DNA of 8,304 nucleotides. It comes from JBBSTY01 sp038235385. Lineage in GTDB: Bacteria; Actinomycetota; Acidimicrobiia; Acidimicrobiales; Acidimicrobilacustridaceae. How positions within the stretch are numbered: position 1 is the first letter of the stretch; the number at the start of each line of letters is the position of its first letter. Of the stretch, positions 5,585 to 8,304 are shown piece after piece. The notes beneath the pieces were generated by a model. The model did not search any database. It saw only the letters and a list, made by a program, of their open reading frames with translations, and had not been told where the DNA came from. The stretch spans positions 1 to 8,304 of the forward strand of contig JBBSTY010000162.1 in the NCBI GenBank assembly GCA_038235385.1. The letters run 5' to 3'. Both the position numbers and the translations under genes were made by a program.

Positions 5585-6025
5585 TCAGAGGCCCGGCTTC
5601 CAGATCATCACGAAGAGCAGGGCGACCAGCAGGATGTGCTGGATGCCGGTGAACATCGACTGCAGCCGGGCCGCGTCGGCATCGCCGGCGGCCGCCTTCT
5701 TCTCGGAGGGAGCGAGCAGACCGAACTGCAGGGCGAGGGTGAGGATCCACAGCAGCAGCGCGGCGGACACCCACGCCTGGGAGAAGGAGAAGGCCTTCTC
5801 GCTCATCCCGACGAGCCCGCAGCCGAGGATCCCGGCGATGGCGGTCGCGGGGCCGTAGATCTTGAGGGTGTTGCCCTGCACGAGCGACGCCAGCACGTTC
5901 GACGCGTCCCCACCCAACTTGCGGGCCCGCATGGTGATGACGGGTACGGCAAAAGCGGGACCGAAGGCCACGATCACGGCGAGGATGTGGAGCAGCAGCA
6001 CGATCTTGTAGCCAGAGCTGGCCAT
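5585..6025 (-). CDS. DUF2269-like integral membrane protein
   Basis: A 146-residue membrane protein with four helices, at about residues 7-30, 55-75, 83-105 and 128-142. The first helix carries a histidine (LLLHILAVIVAFGPAF), and the polar stretch 106-122 (APSEKKAAAGDADAAR) should be a loop. The opening helix with internal His and G-P, the T-x-R-A-R turn and the size resemble the DUF2269 family of uncharacterised integral membrane proteins; the family call is from memory of the pattern and moderate only. The ATG at 6025 is used rather than a start at 6064, because the helix begins right after it and GGAG lies nine bases upstream. It is followed on the same strand by the permease operon, but that operon has its own promoter, so this is probably a separate unit. 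Confidence 0.75.
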   Translation of the reverse strand: MASSGYKIVLLLHILAVIVAFGPAFAVPVITMRARKLGGDASNVLASLVQGNTLKIYGPATAIAGILGCGLVGMSEKAFSFSQAWVSAALLLWILTLALQFGLLAPSEKKAAAGDADAARLQSMFTGIQHILLVALLFVMIWKPGL

Positions 6026-6052
6026 GGTTCTCGTCTCCGAAGGTTGTGGACG

Positions 6053-6085
6053 CGGCGTCGCCAAACCCTAGGAGAGCCGACGCCG
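6053..6085. repeat. Inverted repeat around the likely -10 box of the DUF2269-like gene
   Basis: CGGCGTCG (6053-6060) and CGACGCCG (6078-6085) are perfect eight-base inverted arms with 17 bases between them. Inside the spacer, on the minus strand, lies TAGGGT (6065-6070), a plausible TANNNT -10 box 40 bases upstream of the ATG at 6025. The -35 region (TGGCTG at 6088-6093) is weak. The repeat could be an operator, but GC-rich arms of this size also arise by chance. Confidence 0.3.
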
Positions 6086-6124
6086 GCCAGCCAGCCCGGG
6101 ACCGCAGATCGTGTCGGACGGCTC

Positions 6125-6154
6125 GGGGCGATGAGCACCCGCTCCTCATCCCCT
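6125..6154. other. Strong potential hairpin in the divergent intergenic region
   Basis: GATGAG (6130-6135) and CTCATC (6145-6150) pair perfectly around a nine-base loop. GGG (6126-6128) pairs with CCC (6151-6153) after one bulged C, and a G-T wobble closes the stem. It lies about 95 bases upstream of the alpha/beta hydrolase gene and 100 bases upstream of the DUF2269-like gene. Function is unknown: no gene reads into it in a way that would need a terminator, and no T-run follows. The rest of the 222-base region holds only the repeat at 6053-6085 and the promoter-like box at 6236-6241. Confidence 0.35.
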
Positions 6155-6235
6155 CCACCCCGCTTCCAGCAGACCATCGCTCTCGCCGACGGCTCGCTCG
6201 AGCAGGTCGTCGGACCGTGATCGGGTGCCGGTCGC

Positions 6236-6241
6236 TACGCT
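6236..6241 (+). promoter_or_regulatory. -10 box for probable leaderless transcription of the hydrolase gene
   Basis: TACGCT matches TANNNT and ends six bases before the GTG at 6248. This is the spacing seen in actinobacterial leaderless mRNAs, where transcription starts at the start codon. In agreement, no ribosome binding site is visible before this gene. The -35 region (about 6213-6218) is poor. Confidence 0.45.
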
Positions 6242-6247
6242 CCTGAC

Positions 6248-7042
6248 GTGCCGACCATCGCCGTCGACGGGATCGACCTCTACCTCGAGCGGATGGGGTC
6301 GGGCCCGCGCCTGCTCTTCTGCAACGGGTCGGGGTCGTCGATAGAGAGCAGTCGACCCCTGATCGAGGTGTTCGCCCGGCAGTTCGAGGTCGCCGTGCAC
6401 GACCAGCGCGGCCTGGGGCGCACCTCGGTGCCCGACGAACCCGGGACCATGGCGCAGTACGCCCGGGATGGTGCCGCCGTGCTCGATCACCTCGGGTGGG
6501 ACACCGCCGCCGTGGTGGGGGTGAGCTTCGGCGGCATGGTCGCGCAGGAGCTCGCCGTCACCTGGCCCGAGCGGATCACCCGGCTCGCGCTGGCGTGCAC
6601 CTCTCCGGGCGGATCGGCGGGGTCGTCCTACCCGCTGCACGAGCTCGACGCCCTCCCGCCCGACGAGCGCGCCGCGCGTGGCCTCGCCCTCCTCGACTCC
6701 CGCTTCACCCCGGCGTGGCTGGCCGAGCACCCGTCGGACCGTGGCCTGGTCGAGATGCAGGCCCGTCGGATGGCCGAGCCGAGGACCGACGAACAAACGC
6801 GCGGCGAGCGGGGACAGCTCGAAGCCCGCCGTGGCCACGACGTGTCGGATCGGCTCGGCGCGATCACGTGCCCGACCCTCGTCACCGCCGGTCGCTACGA
6901 CGGCATCGCGCCGGTGTCGAACAGCGAGGCGATCGTCGAGCTCGTCGGGTCGAACGCCGAGCTGCGGGTGTACGAGGGAGGACATCTGTTCTTCCTCCAG
7001 GACCACGCCGCCCTTCCCGAGATCCTCGCCCACCTGTCCTGA
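6248..7042 (+). CDS. Alpha/beta hydrolase (enol-lactonase-like)
   Basis: A 264-residue alpha/beta hydrolase. The nucleophile elbow is VGVSFGGM with Ser93. The acid is Asp218 in TAGRYDGIAP and the base is His246 in EGGHLFF, so the triad is complete. CNGSGSS (25-31) takes the place of the usual HG oxyanion-loop motif, and HDQRGLGRTS (51-60) is the standard strand-4 turn. The cap between residues 115 and 200 is short, and QLEARRGHDVSDRLGAI before ITCPTLV matches the enol-lactonase/esterase-like subgroup common in actinobacteria. No signal peptide is present, so it should be cytoplasmic. The GTG at 6248 directly precedes the first strand and is supported by the -10 box six bases upstream. The substrate cannot be stated; an ester or lactone is expected. 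The next gene starts 100 bases downstream and probably has its own promoter. Confidence 0.9.
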   Translation: MPTIAVDGIDLYLERMGSGPRLLFCNGSGSSIESSRPLIEVFARQFEVAVHDQRGLGRTSVPDEPGTMAQYARDGAAVLDHLGWDTAAVVGVSFGGMVAQELAVTWPERITRLALACTSPGGSAGSSYPLHELDALPPDERAARGLALLDSRFTPAWLAEHPSDRGLVEMQARRMAEPRTDEQTRGERGQLEARRGHDVSDRLGAITCPTLVTAGRYDGIAPVSNSEAIVELVGSNAELRVYEGGHLFFLQDHAALPEILAHLS

Positions 7043-7063
7043 TCGGCGCACCGGGGAGGCCGG

Positions 7064-7069
7064 TAGCCT
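7064..7069 (+). promoter_or_regulatory. Possible -10 box of the histidine phosphatase gene
   Basis: TAGCCT in the context GGTAGCCTG is a TANNNT-type -10 element often seen in high-GC actinobacteria. It would start transcription near 7076, giving a leader of about 67 bases that contains the hairpin at 7089-7112. I see no convincing -35 box, so the call is tentative. Confidence 0.35.
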
Positions 7070-7088
7070 GCGCGACACGAGCGTCGGT

Positions 7089-7112
7089 CGGGCGACGGCG
7101 CCCCGTCACCCG
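7089..7112 (+). other. Stable potential hairpin between the hydrolase and phosphatase genes
   Basis: GACGG (7094-7098) pairs with CCGTC (7103-7107) around a CGCC loop. CGGG (7089-7092) pairs with CCCG (7109-7112) after one C-A mismatch, giving nine pairs in all. It starts 47 bases after the hydrolase stop and ends 30 bases before the phosphatase start. It may be a terminator without a T-run, or a structure in the phosphatase leader; the sequence does not decide. Confidence 0.35.
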
Positions 7113-7142
7113 CTCGCGTGACCGCCGAGATCCCGAGGAACG

Positions 7143-7841
7143 ATGAGCACCGAACCGACCGAGTACCGCCAGCACCGCTTCACCCCGCCACCGGGCGCGT
7201 GCGAGCTGTTCGTGGTCCGTCACGGGGAGTCGGCTCCTGCGGTTCCCGGCAGGCCGTTCCCGTTGATCGACGGCCATGGCGACCCCGAACTGGCCCCCGA
7301 CGGACGGTGGCAGGCCGAGCAGGTGGGGGTTCGTCTGGCCACCGAGCCGATCGATGCCATCTACGTCACGACCCTCCGACGGACCCAGGAGACCGCTGCG
7401 CCGCTCGCCGATCGCCTGGGGATCGAGCCGGTGGTCGTCGCGGATCTGCGCGAGGTGTTCCTGGGCGACTGGGAGGGTGGGATCATGCGCCAGAAGGTGG
7501 TCGAGGGCGATCCCATCGCACTTCGTCTCTTCGCCGAACACGACTGGGGGGTCATCCCGGGCGCAGAGAGCAACGCCGACCTCGTGGCCAGGGTGGTGCC
7601 GGCGTTGCAGGCGATCGCCGATGCCCATCCCGGTCAGCGTGCGGTCGTGGTGGTCCACGGGGGCGTGATCGGCGCCATCCTGGCCCACGCCAGCGGGGCC
7701 AGGCCGTTCGCGTTCAGCGGCGCCGACAACGGTTCGATCAGCCACCTGGTCGTCGCCGGAGCGCTCTGGATCGTGCGGCGGTTCAACGACACCGGCCACC
7801 TCGCCGGCGAGCTGTCCACCATGCCCGACCCGATGACCTGA
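7143..7841 (+). CDS. Histidine phosphatase family protein (phosphoglycerate mutase-like)
   Basis: A 232-residue member of the histidine phosphatase superfamily, branch 1. The phospho-acceptor motif is VVRHGES (24-30) with Arg26 and His27. The second arginine is Arg80 in TTLRRTQETAAPLA, the proton donor region is DLREVFLGDWEG (101-112, Glu104), and the second histidine is His172 in VVVVHGGVIGAIL. All catalytic residues are therefore present. Residues 1-19 form a short polar extension without a signal. The protein is more likely a broad phosphomonoesterase than a glycolytic mutase, because it lacks the long mutase insertions; the substrate is not evident. The ATG at 7143 has GAGGA at 7135-7139 a few bases upstream, rather close but usable. 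The gene follows the hydrolase in the same direction and converges on the partial TetR gene 19 bases away. Confidence 0.9.
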   Translation: MSTEPTEYRQHRFTPPPGACELFVVRHGESAPAVPGRPFPLIDGHGDPELAPDGRWQAEQVGVRLATEPIDAIYVTTLRRTQETAAPLADRLGIEPVVVADLREVFLGDWEGGIMRQKVVEGDPIALRLFAEHDWGVIPGAESNADLVARVVPALQAIADAHPGQRAVVVVHGGVIGAILAHASGARPFAFSGADNGSISHLVVAGALWIVRRFNDTGHLAGELSTMPDPMT

Positions 7842-7859
7842 CCCGCCGGCGTCGCGGTC
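7840..7859. terminator. Weak hairpin between convergent genes
   Basis: GACC-(C)-GC pairs with GC-GGTC around a seven-base loop, six pairs with one bulge, filling the 19-base gap between two convergent genes. There is no T-run on either side. Position is the main reason to suspect a terminator. Confidence 0.25.
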
Positions 7860-7860
7860 T

Positions 7861-8304
7861 CTACGAACCGGCTGGGAACCCGGGCTCGTGTGCCGTTCGG
7901 TGGGCCGAGAGGAACTGGCCGACCACCCGCTCGACGAGTCGTTCGTCGACCGGTACCCGCTCCACGAGACCGGCCATGAGGATCGGTCCCACCAGCAACG
8001 TGATCGACATCTCGAGGTCGTCGGCGACCTCGGGCCGCAGCACGCCTTCGTCGACACCCCGACGCAGCACGTTGCCGATCACCCCCATCTGGTCCTCGTG
8101 CATCTGGTCGTCGAGCTCGGCGAGGGCCGACTTCTCGGTCTTGAGCAGCAGGAGCGCCGGCACCAGCCGCTTCCACCGCTCGTCGGTCATGAGGTCGAGG
8201 GCGCTCCCGACGAGCTGACGGAGCGCGGGTTCGAACGCCAGATCGGGATCGGGTTCGACGAGCGACGGCGCGCACATCGTGAAGACGTCGGCCACGAGCG
8301 CGTC
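7861..8304 (-). CDS. TetR family transcriptional regulator, C-terminal part (cut by window edge)
   Basis: The frame stays open on the minus strand from the TAG stop at 7861-7863 to the window end, giving 147 residues of a helical protein. I read it as the ligand/dimer half of a TetR regulator. The sequence FEPALRQLVGSALDLMTDERWKRLVPALLLL, later VLRRGVDEGVLRPEVADDLEMSITLLVGPILMAGLVERVPVDERLVERVVGQFL, has the G-V-x-x-G-x-L-R-x-D/E and L-x-x-P layout seen in several TetR C-terminal families (TetR_C_11-like). The HTH domain should lie just to the right of the window. A GTG at 8295 could serve as a start, but it would leave out the DNA-binding domain, so I treat the gene as partial. It converges on the phosphatase gene, so nothing in this window is its obvious target. 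Confidence 0.75.
   Translation of the reverse strand, partial: DALVADVFTMCAPSLVEPDPDLAFEPALRQLVGSALDLMTDERWKRLVPALLLLKTEKSALAELDDQMHEDQMGVIGNVLRRGVDEGVLRPEVADDLEMSITLLVGPILMAGLVERVPVDERLVERVVGQFLSAHRTAHEPGFPAGS

Noticed and set aside
6131..6220. A 29-codon frame (begins MSTRSSSPPPRFQQ) before the hydrolase gene
   Set aside because: There is no convincing ribosome binding site, no known family, and a likely leaderless promoter downstream of it. It is kept only as a remark under the hairpin finding, not called as a gene.
6341..6356. AGAGAGCAGTCGACC inside the hydrolase gene, resembling the left half of the first TetR operator
   Set aside because: Only one arm matches and it lies within coding sequence; a chance half-site.
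6146..7078. A 310-codon open frame on the - strand
   Set aside because: It is antisense to the complete alpha/beta hydrolase with its intact triad; no family features.
6882..8057. A 391-codon open frame on the - strand
   Set aside because: It is antisense to the hydrolase end and the whole phosphatase gene, and out of frame with the partial TetR gene. There is no recognisable domain, and the composition is that of a shadow frame.
1..8304. CRISPR arrays, tRNA/rRNA genes, transposases, integrases or defence modules
   Set aside because: No regularly spaced direct repeats, RNA gene signatures or such protein motifs were seen. All genes are ordinary chromosomal metabolic, transport and regulatory types.

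Overview
This 8.3 kb window is high-GC bacterial DNA, most likely from an actinomycete (Actinomycetota). The signs are frequent GTG starts, a deazaflavin (F420)-type nitroreductase, a DprE2-like short-chain dehydrogenase, three TetR-family regulators in 8 kb, and a TANNNT box just upstream of a start codon (leaderless style). An Acidimicrobiia-like lineage is possible, but that is a guess. Coding density is high: there are ten complete genes plus one cut by the right edge, and no gene-free stretch longer than about 220 bases. I see no tRNA, rRNA, CRISPR array, transposase or attachment site.

Left part (1-3031). A small HTH plus TOBE protein (36-437, +) converges on a four-helix membrane protein (443-850, -). 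The membrane protein is the second cistron behind a WHG-type TetR regulator (858-1574, -). The regulator is divergent from an oxidoreductase pair: an F420/deazaflavin-dependent nitroreductase-family protein (1704-2222, +) and a DprE2-like SDR (2258-3031, +). The 129-base divergent region holds two perfect copies of one palindrome, AGAGCA-N-TGCTCT, placed either side of a recognisable promoter. This is a textbook layout for a TetR regulator controlling its divergent neighbours and itself.

Middle part (3054-6025, all -). An FtsX/DevC-like permease (4367-5476), its ATPase (3654-4370, ATGA overlap) and a second TetR regulator (3054-3650, 3 bases after the ATPase) form one tight operon. Its promoter region carries two tandem near-identical dyads (CGAC-R-GGGTGTCG). 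One fills the -35/-10 spacer and the other covers the presumed transcription start, so autorepression by the last cistron is the natural reading. Upstream lies a DUF2269-like membrane protein (5585-6025).

Right part (6026-8304). An alpha/beta hydrolase with an intact Ser-Asp-His triad (6248-7042, +) is followed by a histidine-phosphatase (phosphoglycerate-mutase-like) protein (7143-7841, +). That gene converges on the C-terminal part of a third TetR regulator that continues past the window (7861-8304, -).

Nothing here is a clearly undescribed system. The most valuable observations are the two operator architectures, which give specific regulator-site-target predictions, and a DprE2-like reductase placed with an F420-type enzyme under TetR control instead of beside DprE1.
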